Notes: a model not told the origin generated them from the letters alone. A DNA stretch of 64,000 bases from Pseudomonas sp. SG20056 (GCF_031764535.1 NZ_CP134499.1:1054001-1118000); one strand, 5' to 3'; shown: positions 21,397 to 30,138, counted from the first letter of the stretch. Numbers and translations are program-made.

Positions 21397-23502
21397 GTGA
21401 ACCCGGTAATCAAGAAGTTCCAGTTCGGTCAATCGACCGTTACCCTCGAGACAGGCCGTATCGCCCGTCAAGCCTCCGGCGCAGTGCTGGTCACCGTTGA
21501 CGACGACGTCGCTGTACTGGTCGCCGTAACCGGCGCCAAGACTGCTGACCCAAGCAAAGGCTTTTTCCCGCTGTCCGTGCACTACCAGGAAAAAACCTAC
21601 GCTGCCGGCAAGATCCCAGGCGGTTTCTTCAAGCGTGAGGCCCGTCCTTCCGAGAAAGAAACCCTGACCTCGCGTCTGATCGACCGTCCGATCCGTCCGC
21701 TGTTCCCAGAAGGTTTCCAGAACGAAGTGCAGGTCATCTGCACCGTGATCTCCACCAGCAAGAAAACTGATCCGGACATCGCTGCGATGATCGGTACCTC
21801 GGCTGCGCTGGCCATCTCCGGCATCCCGTTCAACGGCCCGATCGGTGCCGCACGCGTCGCTTTCCACCCGGAAACCGGCTACCTGCTGAACCCGACTTAC
21901 GAGCAACTCAAGGCCTCGAGCCTGGACATGGTCGTTGCCGGCACCAAAGACGCCGTGCTGATGGTTGAATCGGAAGCGAAAGAGCTGACCGAAGACCAGA
22001 TGCTGGGCGCCGTACTGTTTGCCCACGACGAATTCCAGGTGGTTATCAACGCTGTTGCCGAACTGGCTGCTGAAGCCGCCAAGCCGACTTGGGACTGGCA
22101 GCCGAAAGCGGAAAACACTGCGCTGCTCAATGCTATCCGCAGTGAGTTTGGTGAAGAAATCTCCAAGGCCTACACCATCATCATCAAGCAGGACCGCTAC
22201 GCGCGTCTGGGCGAGCTGAAAGACCAGGTGGTTGCCAAGTTCTCCGGCGAAGAAGGCCAGCCTTCTGCTGGTGAAGTCAAAGATGCCTTCGGCGAAATCG
22301 AATACCGCACCGTGCGCGAGAACATCGTTAACGGCAAGCCGCGTATCGATGGCCGTGACACCCGCACTGTGCGTGGCCTGAACATCGAAGTGGGTGTTCT
22401 GGACAAGACCCACGGTTCGGCGCTGTTCACCCGTGGCGAAACCCAGGCTTTGGTGGTTGCCACCCTCGGTACCGCGCGCGACGCACAGCTGCTCGACACC
22501 CTGGAAGGCGAGAAGAAAGACCCCTTCATGCTGCACTACAACTTCCCGCCTTACTCGGTCGGTGAGTGTGGTCGCATGGGCGCTACCGGTCGCCGCGAAA
22601 TCGGTCACGGCCGTCTGGCCCGTCGTTCGGTCCAGGCCATGTTGCCGGCTGCTGACGTGTTCCCGTACACCATTCGTGTGGTTTCGGAAATCACCGAGTC
22701 CAACGGTTCCAGCTCCATGGCATCCGTCTGCGGTGCTTCCCTGGCGCTGATGGACGCCGGTGTACCGATGAAGGCGCCGGTTGCCGGTATCGCCATGGGT
22801 CTGGTTAAGGAAGGCGAGAAATTTGCCGTTCTGACCGACATCCTCGGCGACGAAGATCACCTGGGCGACATGGACTTCAAAGTAGCCGGTACCGCTAATG
22901 GCGTTACTGCGCTGCAGATGGACATCAAGATCCAGGGCATCACCGAAGAAATCATGGAAATCGCTCTGGGCCAGGCCCTGGAAGCGCGCCTGAACATCCT
23001 CGGCCAGATGAACCAGGTCATTGCCCAGTCGCGTACCGAGCTGTCGGCTAACGCGCCGACCATGATCGCCATGAAGATCGACCAGGACAAGATTCGCGAT
23101 GTGATCGGCAAAGGTGGTGCAACCATCCGCGCGATCTGCGAAGAAACCAAGGCGTCGATCGACATCGAAGACGACGGTTCGATCAAGATCTTCGGCGAAA
23201 CCAAGGAAGCTGCAGAAGCGGCGCGTCAGCGCGTACTGGGTATCACCGCAGAAGCCGAGATCGGCAAGATCTACGTCGGTAAGGTTGAGCGCATCGTCGA
23301 CTTCGGTGCCTTCGTCAACATCCTGCCGGGCAAAGACGGTCTGGTGCATATCTCCATGCTGAGCGATGCTCGCGTTGAGAAAGTGACTGACATTCTGAAA
23401 GAAGGTCAGGAAGTTGAAGTACTGGTGCTGGACGTGGACAACCGCGGCCGTATCAAGCTGTCGATCAAGGATGTAGCTGCTGCCAAGGCTTCGGGCGTTT
23501 AA
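21397..23502 (+). CDS. pnp: Polyribonucleotide nucleotidyltransferase (PNPase)
   Basis: PNPase is the phosphorolytic 3'-5' exoribonuclease of the RNA degradosome. The 701-residue protein has two RNase PH-like domains, the first about 1-140 and the second about 310-540, separated by an all-helical domain. A KH domain ([18 protein letters not shown]) and an S1 domain (about 620-690) follow. Translation starts at GTG 21397 with GAAGGAA just upstream. It closes the rimP-to-pnp cluster. Confidence 0.98.
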   Translation: MNPVIKKFQFGQSTVTLETGRIARQASGAVLVTVDDDVAVLVAVTGAKTADPSKGFFPLSVHYQEKTYAAGKIPGGFFKREARPSEKETLTSRLIDRPIRPLFPEGFQNEVQVICTVISTSKKTDPDIAAMIGTSAALAISGIPFNGPIGAARVAFHPETGYLLNPTYEQLKASSLDMVVAGTKDAVLMVESEAKELTEDQMLGAVLFAHDEFQVVINAVAELAAEAAKPTWDWQPKAENTALLNAIRSEFGEEISKAYTIIIKQDRYARLGELKDQVVAKFSGEEGQPSAGEVKDAFGEIEYRTVRENIVNGKPRIDGRDTRTVRGLNIEVGVLDKTHGSALFTRGETQALVVATLGTARDAQLLDTLEGEKKDPFMLHYNFPPYSVGECGRMGATGRREIGHGRLARRSVQAMLPAADVFPYTIRVVSEITESNGSSSMASVCGASLALMDAGVPMKAPVAGIAMGLVKEGEKFAVLTDILGDEDHLGDMDFKVAGTANGVTALQMDIKIQGITEEIMEIALGQALEARLNILGQMNQVIAQSRTELSANAPTMIAMKIDQDKIRDVIGKGGATIRAICEETKASIDIEDDGSIKIFGETKEAAEAARQRVLGITAEAEIGKIYVGKVERIVDFGAFVNILPGKDGLVHISMLSDARVEKVTDILKEGQEVEVLVLDVDNRGRIKLSIKDVAAAKASGV

Positions 23503-23527
23503 TCGCCGCGTTTCTAAACAGCAGAAA

Positions 23528-23555
23528 AGAGGGCCCTTCGGGGCCCTCTTTTTTT
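23528..23555 (+). terminator. Terminator after pnp
   Basis: AGAGGGCCC and GGGCCCTCT form a perfect 9-bp stem around TTCG, followed by seven T. This is a strong intrinsic terminator that ends the translation/RNA operon. Confidence 0.95.
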
Positions 23556-23603
23556 GTCTGTAGATAAAGCGTTTAGCCTCGTCGTCCATAGAGGTCGCAG
23601 CTG

Positions 23604-23651
23604 TCGTGCAATATGCCTTGCTCGGTAGGCCCTAGCATGCAGATTGCACGA
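23604..23651 (+). promoter_or_regulatory. Inverted repeat, candidate activator site
   Basis: TCGTGCAATATGC (23604-23616) and GCAGATTGCACGA (23639-23651) are inverted copies with one mismatch, separated by 22 bases. They lie about 90-140 bp upstream of the predicted start from the sigma-54 promoter, the usual distance for an enhancer-binding protein. The A/T-rich stretch at 23660-23705 between them and the promoter could allow DNA bending, for example by IHF. The regulator is unknown. Confidence 0.5.
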
Positions 23652-23715
23652 GGCTGGCTGATCTATTTTGTATTTAAGTTATTGATATTTAAAGATTATT
23701 TAATTTTAAGAGGGT

Positions 23716-23730
23716 TGGCACAACGCTTGC
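23716..23730 (+). promoter_or_regulatory. Sigma-54 promoter before the BON gene
   Basis: TGGCACAACGCTTGC has the invariant GG (23717-23718) and GC (23729-23730) exactly ten bases apart and matches the TGGCAC and TTGC consensus halves. It lies 70 bp before the BON gene start, with a plausible start near 23742. Confidence 0.72.
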
Positions 23731-23799
23731 GATAGTACTGGGGAGACTGCAGCTCGTAGTGGCTTGCAGATTGTTCAGTACACGCAGGAGGCATTATTT

Positions 23800-24168
23800 A
23801 TGAAAAAGCCAATCAAGCATTTCGCAGTAACCGCCATGACCGCTACCGCGCTGGGTCTGTTGCTCGCCGGGCCGGTTATGGCAGCGGACGCCCCGACCGT
23901 GCAGCCAACCCTGCTGGCCGCCAGTGAGACGATGGATAAAGCAGAAGATGCGGTTTCCGACACCTGGATCACCAGTAAGGTGAAGTCGACTTTTCTGGCC
24001 GACAGCAGCTTGAGCGGTATCGACATCAAGGTCGAAACCAATAAGGGCGTTGTTACGCTTTCCGGGGTTGTTGCCAGCTCCGCCGAACGTGATCTGGCCA
24101 TTGCCAAGGCCGGCGAGATCAAAGGTGTGAGCGCTGTATCCGCCGAAGCGCTGAAAATCGCTCAGTAA
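23800..24168 (+). CDS. Periplasmic BON-domain protein (OsmY-like)
   Basis: A 122-residue exported protein: signal peptide with Ala-X-Ala cleavage after GPVMAA (about residue 27), then one BON domain (about 50-120, with TWITSKVKSTFLADSSLSGIDIKV truncated here to its first part TWITSKVKSTFL). BON domains bind membranes or polymers, and OsmY-type proteins are induced by osmotic stress. AGGAGG at 23786-23791 selects the ATG at 23800. A CsbD-family gene follows; the same pair sits next to pnp in P. aeruginosa. The sigma-54 promoter suggests control by a specific activator. Confidence 0.9.
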   Translation: MKKPIKHFAVTAMTATALGLLLAGPVMAADAPTVQPTLLAASETMDKAEDAVSDTWITSKVKSTFLADSSLSGIDIKVETNKGVVTLSGVVASSAERDLAIAKAGEIKGVSAVSAEALKIAQ

Positions 24169-24180
24169 TCCATGGAAGCG

Positions 24181-24206
24181 TGCCAGGCGCTGCGATAGGC
24201 CTGGCA
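24181..24206 (+). other. Hairpin between BON and CsbD genes
   Basis: TGCCAGGC and GCCTGGCA pair across a ten-base loop, with no U-tract. It lies in the 63-bp gap between two co-oriented genes and may tune expression of the downstream gene. Confidence 0.4.
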
Positions 24207-24231
24207 GCCACTCAACGACGAGGACAAGCAG

Positions 24232-24429
24232 ATGAATGCTGACGTAATCAAAGGCAAGTGGAAGCAAATCAATGGTCGCATCAAGGAGCGTTGGGGCAAC
24301 CTGACCGATGATGACCTGGACGTCGCTGAAGGCCATAGCGAGTACCTGGCCGGCAAGCTGCAAGAGCGTTACGGCTGGACCAAGGAAAAGGCTCAGGATG
24401 AGCTGCGCGATTTCAGCAGCAAGCTGTAA
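24232..24429 (+). CDS. CsbD-family small stress protein
   Basis: A 65-residue hydrophilic protein of the CsbD/YjbJ family, with the typical start MNADVIKGKWKQINGRIKER and the WGNLTDDDLDVAEG segment. Family members are abundant under general stress or osmotic upshift, but their molecular role is unknown. It has no signal peptide, so it is cytoplasmic. A strong terminator follows, so BON and CsbD form a two-gene unit. Confidence 0.92.
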   Translation: MNADVIKGKWKQINGRIKERWGNLTDDDLDVAEGHSEYLAGKLQERYGWTKEKAQDELRDFSSKL

Positions 24430-24437
24430 TCAGGCGT

Positions 24438-24474
24438 AAAAAAGCCCCGCAGGCATAACCTGCGGGGCTTTTTT
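24438..24474 (+). terminator. Terminator after the CsbD gene
   Basis: GCCCCGCAGG and CCTGCGGGGC form a perfect 10-bp stem flanked by A6 on the left and T6 on the right. It can work in both directions and also ends the minus-strand DUF2845 operon. Confidence 0.95.
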
Positions 24475-24493
24475 GTGGCTCTTATGGAAAGGC

Positions 24494-24784
24494 TTAGCTG
24501 CCGCGTTTACTTTCCACGCTCTTCAGGCGGCCGCCTTCGAAGCGCAGGTAGTAGTTCATGCCGTTACGCGGGCCATAGACCCACTCCTCGACGAGGAACT
24601 CGTTATTGCCGTGGGCATCCAGGGTGTAGCCGAGCATGTCGCGGGCAATCGGTTCGCCACATTTGCTGGCGACCTCTGTGGTGCGGTCGCCGGTGCTGGC
24701 GATGCCCTTCTCACAGCGCAGGGTGCTGGCCTGGGCGCTGGTTGCCAGCGCGAGCAGGGTCAGGCTGAGTGCTATCCGTTGCAT
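24494..24784 (-). CDS. Exported DUF2845 protein, paralogue 1
   Basis: A 96-residue protein with a signal peptide (cleavage after SAQA, about residue 19). The DUF2845 core has two cysteines (LRCEKG and SKCGEP) likely to form a disulfide and the motif VEEWVYGPRNGMNYYLRFEGGRL. The function of this family is unknown. It is the last of three tandem homologous genes downstream of a DUF748 gene on the same strand, 43 bp after the second. Confidence 0.88.
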   Translation of the reverse strand: MQRIALSLTLLALATSAQASTLRCEKGIASTGDRTTEVASKCGEPIARDMLGYTLDAHGNNEFLVEEWVYGPRNGMNYYLRFEGGRLKSVESKRGS

Positions 24785-24827
24785 GGTGCAATGTCCTTAT
24801 CGTGGGTGTGTGAGTTTCAGGGGGGGC

Positions 24828-25127
24828 CTAGTTGCCGCGTTTACTGTCGATCTTGATCAGTCGATTGCCTTGAAAGCGCAGAAATTGGTACATGCCGTTG
24901 CGTGGCCCGTATGACCACTCTTCGACTGCGACCTCATTGTAAAAACCGTATTCATCCAGCACTTCGCGGTAGCCGAGAAAATCACGACTCAGGGGTTCGC
25001 CGCATTTGCTGCTGACTTCGCTGGTGGTGTCGTCGAGGCTGACCAACCCGCTGTCGCAACGTAGGGTCGATGAGGCCTGTGCACAGAAAGGCACAAGTAA
25101 TAGCAGGGCGCTGATCAGGGCTTTCAT
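24828..25127 (-). CDS. Exported DUF2845 protein, paralogue 2
   Basis: A 99-residue protein with a signal peptide ending near FCAQA. It has the same pattern as its neighbours: LRCDSGLVSLDD, SKCGEPLSRDFLGYRE, VEEWSYGPRNGMYQFLRFQG. It has an additional cysteine in the signal region only. It starts three bases after the stop of the upstream paralogue, so translation is probably coupled. Function unknown. Confidence 0.88.
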   Translation of the reverse strand: MKALISALLLLVPFCAQASSTLRCDSGLVSLDDTTSEVSSKCGEPLSRDFLGYREVLDEYGFYNEVAVEEWSYGPRNGMYQFLRFQGNRLIKIDSKRGN

Positions 25128-25130
25128 CTA

Positions 25131-25427
25131 TTAGCGGCTACGACGGCGTTCGATGGCGCGCAGGCGCGTGCCTTCGAAGGTGAGAATACTGAGCATGCCG
25201 TTATCGGGGCCGTAGACCCATTCCTCGATCTGGTATTCGCGCCGCTCGTTTGGACCGAGCGAGTAACCGACCAAATCGCGGAAGGCTGGTTCGCCGCATT
25301 TCTGCAGTACCTCGAAGCGCCGGTCATCCAGGCTTACCAGTTGGCTGCCGCAGCGCAGCGTTTCGGCCTGGGCCAGCGACGAGATACCTGTGCAGGCAAG
25401 GACCAGGGTTGTGACAAGAGCACGCAT
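25131..25427 (-). CDS. Exported DUF2845 protein, paralogue 3
   Basis: A 98-residue protein with a signal peptide (cleavage after LAQA). The core LRCGSQLVSLDDRR, QKCGEPAFRDLVGYSL, EEWVYGPDNGMLSILTFEGT matches the other two copies at the cysteines and the EEW-YGP-NGM motif. The rest is clearly diverged, so the triplication is not recent. It starts 12 bases after the DUF748 gene ends. Confidence 0.88.
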   Translation of the reverse strand: MRALVTTLVLACTGISSLAQAETLRCGSQLVSLDDRRFEVLQKCGEPAFRDLVGYSLGPNERREYQIEEWVYGPDNGMLSILTFEGTRLRAIERRRSR

Positions 25428-25439
25428 ATGACGAAGACC

Positions 25440-28400
25440 TTACTCGCTGCCGAGATGCAGGGTGGTGGCGACGCGGCCATCGGCGTCAGCCTGTGCAATA
25501 TTGACATCCAGCAGGTAGATACGTTCGTCGGCCAGGCCGCCGCGCTCGACCAGATAACTCTTAATTTCTGCCGCCCGCGCCTGGGCCAGCTGACGCTGCA
25601 GCAGTTCGCTCTGCGCCCAGGATTGCAGCACACCTTCGCGCATCTTCACGCTGCGCTCCTCGTCGGGCAATTCGGCCCACTCGGCTGGTGGCTGCTGCTT
25701 GAGGCGGGTGCGGTAGATGCCCTCAAGCAGTACGGCCTTGTCGTCCTCATCCACCACCAGCTCACTGGCTTCGGCAGGTACATCCTCCCCACGGCGTTGC
25801 AGCATCTTGTACCAGGTGTTCTGGTATTCGCGCTCCAGGCGCGCGGCGGCCAGTGGTGGGCCGTCGCTGCTCTGCACGCTCATGCCTTCGACTTCCAGGC
25901 GCAGAGTCGGACGTTCCTTCAAGGCGCTGGCCAGGGTATCCAGCGCTTTCTGTGCATCGCCGTCGAGCTCGCTGTCGCCGGCATTAAAGCGCACGGTGCT
26001 GAGGTCAACGTCACTGCCGCCGCTGACCAGGCCGCCGATAAATTTGAACGGTGCTTGCGCGGCGCGCAGGACCAGATTGCGCAGGGTCTGCCAGACGATC
26101 GGCATAACGCTGAACTGCGGGCTGTTGAGGTCGCCCTGCACGGGCAGCTGGATACTGATATTGCCCTCGGTATCTTTGAGCAAGGCAATGGCCAGGCGAA
26201 TGGGCAGGTCCATAGCGTCCTTGCTGTCGACTTTCTCGCCCAGCTGCAGGTCTTCCAGTAGCAGTTTGTTCTCGGCATTGAGCTGGCCTTTCTCGATCTG
26301 GTAATGCAGGTCGAGGTTGAGGCGGCCCTTGCGGATGCGGAAGCCGGCGAACTTGCCGGAGTAGGGCGTGAGGGTGGTCAGTTCGACATTCTTGAAGCTG
26401 GTGGCGATATCCAGGCTGTTCATCGGGTCGAACGGCGTCAGCTTACCCTTGATGCTGACGGGCGCGTACTTGTCGACTTTGCCTTTTATATCGACGCTGG
26501 CGGTTTTCGGGCTCTGGTTGTCGAGTGTACCGATCTGGCCGTTGAGTTGCTGGATGGCCGTAGCGAAGTTAGGCGTCAGGCTGAAGTCGGCAAAGTTCGC
26601 CGAGCCGTCCTTGATGCTGATACCGCCGATGCGCATCGGCAGCGGTTTACTCGCTGCAGCGGGCTTGGCGTTGGCCTCTGCCTGCTGTGGAATCATCAGG
26701 TCGTTGATATTGGTGGTCAGGTCTTCATTGATGATAAAGCGCACATAGGGCTGCTGCAGTTTGACCTGGCCGATCACCAGGCCCTTGCCGTGTTGATAGT
26801 CGATTCCTTCCACCAGCACTTGCTGCCATTTGAGGAAGTCGCGGTCCTTTAGCGTGTCGAGAGTATGCAGCTGGTTGATCTCGGCTTGCCCGCCAATGCT
26901 GAAGACCAGCGGCTCGACGCTCTGCAGATCAACCGCCAGGTCGCTGCCGAGCTTGCCGCTGCGCAGTTCCAGACGGACGAAGGGGCTCAGGTAGGTCTGC
27001 GCCAGGCGCAGGTCTATATCGCGGGTGGCAACCTGCAGCTTGGCCGTGGTTGGGCTCAGTTGCACCTGGCCTTCGGCCTTGATCTGCCCGGTCTTGTTTA
27101 CCCCTGTATCGAGTTTGAGGGCAAAGGGCGAGGTGCCCAGGCTGTCAAAGTCGCTTAGGTCGAGATTAAGCGGGGCCAGGTCTATTTTGACTTCCGCGCC
27201 GCCGGCGCGGTCGGCTAGATGCACCTGATAGTCGCGCAGTTGCACGTCACGCAGGATTACCTGCCAGGGTTTGCTGGGCTCTTCCGGCTCGGCGGCAGTG
27301 GCGGTTTCCAGCTCAGCGGATTGCTCCGCAGTGCTCGGTTCGCTTGGCTCTTTAACCGGCTCGGCTTCCGTTGCTGCCGAGCCTGCGCCACCCTCATTTG
27401 GAGCTGGAGCTGGAGCTGGAGCTGGAGCTGGAGCTGGAGCTGGAGCCGGTTTGGCGGGTTGGCTGGCCAGCAATTTCTGCCAGTCGAGCTGACCATCGGC
27501 CTCACGCGCGGCCCAGGTTTCCAGCTTCTGGCTACGAATTTTGCCGACGATGACCTGCTGCTTGGCCAGGTCCACGCTGGTTTCGCTGATATCCAGGCTT
27601 TCCAGGCGCAGCAGCGGTTTGTCCGCCGGGCTCTTGATGGCAAAGCTGCTGACACTGAGCTGAGTGTTGCTCAGTAGCAGTTCGGTGCCTTTGGCCAGAT
27701 TCAGGCTGTAGTCGCTGCTCAGATCGACGGTGCCGTCCTCCAGGACCAGCGGCACCGCATCGCGCACGTAGGGCCAGATGGCTTTAAGTTTGCCGTCAGT
27801 GACTTTCAGACTGCCGCTGGAGCTGATTGGCACCAGACTGATGCGTCCGGTCCAGTCGATGCGCCCGCCGGTGGGGCCCGTGGCGACCAGGCTCATGTCG
27901 GCATTGTCGTCAGGCAGGGTGCTGAGGTTGAACAACTCGAAGTTGAGGTCGTCGTAAATAAACTCGATTGGCTCGCTGGGGCGCAGATCCTGAAAATGCA
28001 CGTTGCCGCCACTCAGTTTGATCCGCGAAATACGCAGCGGGAACGGCTCGCCGGCCGGCTCTTCAACCGCAGGCTCGGTGCTAGGCGGGACGTTAAACAG
28101 TTGCGTTAGATTGAGTCTGCCATCCTTGCCGAACAGCACTTCACTGTGCGGCTTGTCCAGTTCTATATCGGCCAGGTGCAACACGCCGCTCCACAGGCTA
28201 TCGAGTTGCAGATTGGCATACAGGCGTTCGAAGGCGATCTGCTGCTGGTCGGTTTCGCCAATCTGCAGGCCCCAGAGGCTGAGCTCCAGGCTGAACGGGT
28301 TGAGTTGCAGGCGCTGCAGGGTGGCGGGTACTTCGGCGTAGTGCGCCAGTTGCTGGTTGGCGATGCGCAAACCGATACCGGGCAGAATCAAAAAGCCCAG

Positions 28401-28463
28401 CAGGCTGTAGAGGGCAACGGCGATGGCAATGGCGCTGGCAGCGCGCTTTATTCCTTTAAGCAT
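25440..28463 (-). CDS. DUF748 (AsmA-like) envelope protein
   Basis: About 1007 residues with one N-terminal membrane helix (about 8-28). A long beta-rich DUF748 region of the AsmA/TamB type follows. Near residues 335-355 there is a low-complexity (Ala-Pro)n linker. The C-terminal region (about 830-1007) resembles OmpA-like peptidoglycan-binding domains (FNAGDSELDGDAQKALDTLA). AsmA-like proteins act in envelope lipid handling; this one's exact role is unknown. The start is uncertain: ATG 28463 places the helix at the N-terminus, while ATG 28508 would add 15 residues, and neither has a clear Shine-Dalgarno sequence. Confidence 0.83.
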   Translation of the reverse strand: MLKGIKRAASAIAIAVALYSLLGFLILPGIGLRIANQQLAHYAEVPATLQRLQLNPFSLELSLWGLQIGETDQQQIAFERLYANLQLDSLWSGVLHLADIELDKPHSEVLFGKDGRLNLTQLFNVPPSTEPAVEEPAGEPFPLRISRIKLSGGNVHFQDLRPSEPIEFIYDDLNFELFNLSTLPDDNADMSLVATGPTGGRIDWTGRISLVPISSSGSLKVTDGKLKAIWPYVRDAVPLVLEDGTVDLSSDYSLNLAKGTELLLSNTQLSVSSFAIKSPADKPLLRLESLDISETSVDLAKQQVIVGKIRSQKLETWAAREADGQLDWQKLLASQPAKPAPAPAPAPAPAPAPAPNEGGAGSAATEAEPVKEPSEPSTAEQSAELETATAAEPEEPSKPWQVILRDVQLRDYQVHLADRAGGAEVKIDLAPLNLDLSDFDSLGTSPFALKLDTGVNKTGQIKAEGQVQLSPTTAKLQVATRDIDLRLAQTYLSPFVRLELRSGKLGSDLAVDLQSVEPLVFSIGGQAEINQLHTLDTLKDRDFLKWQQVLVEGIDYQHGKGLVIGQVKLQQPYVRFIINEDLTTNINDLMIPQQAEANAKPAAASKPLPMRIGGISIKDGSANFADFSLTPNFATAIQQLNGQIGTLDNQSPKTASVDIKGKVDKYAPVSIKGKLTPFDPMNSLDIATSFKNVELTTLTPYSGKFAGFRIRKGRLNLDLHYQIEKGQLNAENKLLLEDLQLGEKVDSKDAMDLPIRLAIALLKDTEGNISIQLPVQGDLNSPQFSVMPIVWQTLRNLVLRAAQAPFKFIGGLVSGGSDVDLSTVRFNAGDSELDGDAQKALDTLASALKERPTLRLEVEGMSVQSSDGPPLAAARLEREYQNTWYKMLQRRGEDVPAEASELVVDEDDKAVLLEGIYRTRLKQQPPAEWAELPDEERSVKMREGVLQSWAQSELLQRQLAQARAAEIKSYLVERGGLADERIYLLDVNIAQADADGRVATTLHLGSE
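27400..27447. repeat. Hexanucleotide tandem repeat in the DUF748 gene
   Basis: Seven perfect GGAGCT units followed by GGAGCC, eight units in all. On the coding (minus) strand they encode a run of Ala-Pro. Because the unit is six bases, slippage changes linker length by two residues without breaking the frame. Confidence 0.95.
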
Positions 28464-28565
28464 AAAAACGTCATCTATCCCGACGAGAAGTGCCTTGGAG
28501 TATGGCACGCGTGTGCAGTTCCGCAGAGGCTCTGCGCGGGGATTTTCTGCGAACTTGCGCGTGGA

Positions 28566-29582
28566 TCAGAACTGCAGGATCAAGGTTTTCAGCGGCGGCT
28601 GGCCATCCTGTGAGGGGAAGTCGCTGGCTGGTGGCAGCAGCTGCCAATCGCGCACCGGGCGGCCGAGCTTTTCCGCGCAGCGCAGCACCTGTTCGCGCCA
28701 ATCGGCCAGGGCGACTTTTGCCAGGTTGTTGCAGCAGATCAGCACACCATCATCGGCGGTGGCGAGGATCGCCGGCTTGAGCAGGCTCTGGTAATCGCGC
28801 AGCAGGTCGACAGTGCCGAACGCACTTTTGGCCCAGGCGGGCGGGTCGAGCAGTACCAGATCAAACTGACGCTGCTCAAGGCGCGGATAGTGCGGCAGTT
28901 TCTGCCCGCGCCGCGCATTGATCGGCAGCCCCGCCAGTTGGCGAATCGCTGGAAAGTAATCAGATTGCACAAACTGCATGGGTAATAGCTGCGGATTGAG
29001 CTGGCCATTCTCGCGCCCGACTGCCAGGTTGCCCTCGGCAAAATCCAGGTTGACGACTTCGCTGGCTCCGCCTGCTGCTGCACTCAAACCGACGCCACAG
29101 GTGTAGGCGAACAGGTTAAGCACCGATTTACCGGCGCTGTGCGCTTTGACCCAGCCGCGGGCATTACGCAGGTCGAGAAACAGCAGCGGGTCTTGCCCAG
29201 CATGGCGGCCACGTACGCGGTAGTTGAGGCCCCATTCATGGCCGATCAGGTCTTCCAGTGCAGCAGGCTCGGCCTGGTAGACAGCATCAGTGCGGTCGAT
29301 CCGCGAGTTGCCCTGGGAGCGATCGTTGTAGACCAGTAGCAGTTGTGTGCCGAGGCTGGCCTGGCACTGCTCGGCCAGTTGTAGCAGTTCGTCGCGACTC
29401 AGGCTCTGGTGGAAGCTCTGTACCAGTAATTGCGGGCCGTAACGGTCGATGGTCAGGCCGCCGGCGCCTTCCTGGCTGCCATGGAACAGGCGATAGCAGT
29501 CGGTGCCTTGCTGATGCAGTGCAGTCAGCAGATCTTGACGGTTATGCAGTGCGGCGCGCAGCGCCTGATCGTGAGAGGGCAT
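28566..29582 (-). CDS. Class I SAM-dependent (rRNA-type) methyltransferase
   Basis: A 338-residue protein related to the RlmI/RlmK family of 23S rRNA cytosine-C5 methyltransferases. It has a central EEHD-like region and a C-terminal Rossmann domain: LNLFAYTCGVGLSAAAGGA (SAM site), NLDFAEGNLAVGRENGQLN and catalytic-type motif VLLDPPAWAKS. It is shorter than E. coli RlmI and lacks a recognisable PUA domain. The ATG at 29582 is chosen; upstream codons are unlike relatives. The exact RNA target is not known. Confidence 0.8.
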   Translation of the reverse strand: MPSHDQALRAALHNRQDLLTALHQQGTDCYRLFHGSQEGAGGLTIDRYGPQLLVQSFHQSLSRDELLQLAEQCQASLGTQLLLVYNDRSQGNSRIDRTDAVYQAEPAALEDLIGHEWGLNYRVRGRHAGQDPLLFLDLRNARGWVKAHSAGKSVLNLFAYTCGVGLSAAAGGASEVVNLDFAEGNLAVGRENGQLNPQLLPMQFVQSDYFPAIRQLAGLPINARRGQKLPHYPRLEQRQFDLVLLDPPAWAKSAFGTVDLLRDYQSLLKPAILATADDGVLICCNNLAKVALADWREQVLRCAEKLGRPVRDWQLLPPASDFPSQDGQPPLKTLILQF

Positions 29583-29658
29583 GCGCTGCGACTCGAAAAA
29601 GGAGGGCGCGCAGTTTATCAAGATTCACCTGCTGGGACGCAGGCTCGGCAAAAACAGC

Positions 29659-29681
29659 AAGGGCACCCTAAGGTGCCCTTT
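29659..29681 (-). terminator. Terminator after the repeat-protein gene
   Basis: AAGGGCACC and GGTGCCCTT pair perfectly across a four-base loop. On the minus strand the stem is followed after five bases by TTTTT. It ends transcription of the minus-strand gene at 29702. Confidence 0.75.
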
Positions 29682-29701
29682 AATTTGCGAGTGTTATTTG
29701 A

Positions 29702-29893
29702 TCAGACGATGCGGTTAACGCCAGTGCGGTCAGCGCCATCAGCAGCGATGCGGTTGCCACCAGTGCGGTCAGCGCCGTCAGCAGCTACGCGATTACCACC
29801 CGTGCGATCTGCACCGTCTTCGGCGATGCGGTTGATGCTGGTATGGTCAAAACCATCAGCAGCGATACGGTTGCTCAGGCTGCGTTCGGCGCC
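29702..29893. repeat. 39-bp tandem repeat
   Basis: Roughly five 39-bp units, in frame with the small secreted protein. The two copies nearest the gene's 3' end are almost identical and those toward the 5' end are progressively diverged. This suggests growth by slippage or unequal exchange at the 3' end. Confidence 0.85.
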
Positions 29894-29959
29894 GTCTGCG
29901 GCGAAAACGTTGCTGGTCAGGCTGGCGGCAAGCAGGGAAGCGATCAGGTACTTGTTCAT
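29702..29959 (-). CDS. Small secreted protein made of 13-residue repeats
   Basis: An 85-residue protein: signal peptide MNKYLIASLLAASLTSNVFA, then about five tandem copies of a 13-residue unit with consensus ADRTGGNRIAADG. The first two copies are diverged and the last is cut short at NRIV. The mature part is acidic, Gly/Asp/Arg rich and has no cysteine. GAGG lies five to ten bases before the ATG at 29959. Similar repeat proteins exist in other pseudomonads, sometimes named phage infection protein, without a demonstrated function. Calcium or ligand binding by the DGADRT units is possible but unproven. Confidence 0.8.
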   Translation of the reverse strand: MNKYLIASLLAASLTSNVFAADGAERSLSNRIAADGFDHTSINRIAEDGADRTGGNRVAADGADRTGGNRIAADGADRTGVNRIV

Positions 29960-30075
29960 CTGGGTGTCCTCGCAAGAGTGGGGGTAAGTGGCTACGGGGC
30001 TCATGTTGCGCCGCAGCCCGACTCTTGAGAAACGCAGGCGGTCAATAGCAATCATCATTGCTGTCGATGGCAAAT

Positions 30076-30110
30076 AAAAAAGCCGGCCCCCTGATTGATG
30101 GGCGCCGGCT
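30076..30110 (-). terminator. Terminator after the thiolase gene
   Basis: Read on the minus strand, AGCCGGC and GCCGGCT pair (with further inner G-C pairs) and are followed by TTTTT. It lies 29 bases after the stop of the minus-strand thiolase gene. Confidence 0.88.
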
Positions 30111-30138
30111 TCTCTGTCGCAATCACTGAGCGGTGTTA

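Noticed and set aside
29702..29893. 39-bp repeats as a CRISPR array
   Set aside because: The repeats are contiguous and in frame with a coding sequence; there are no unique spacers and no cas genes.
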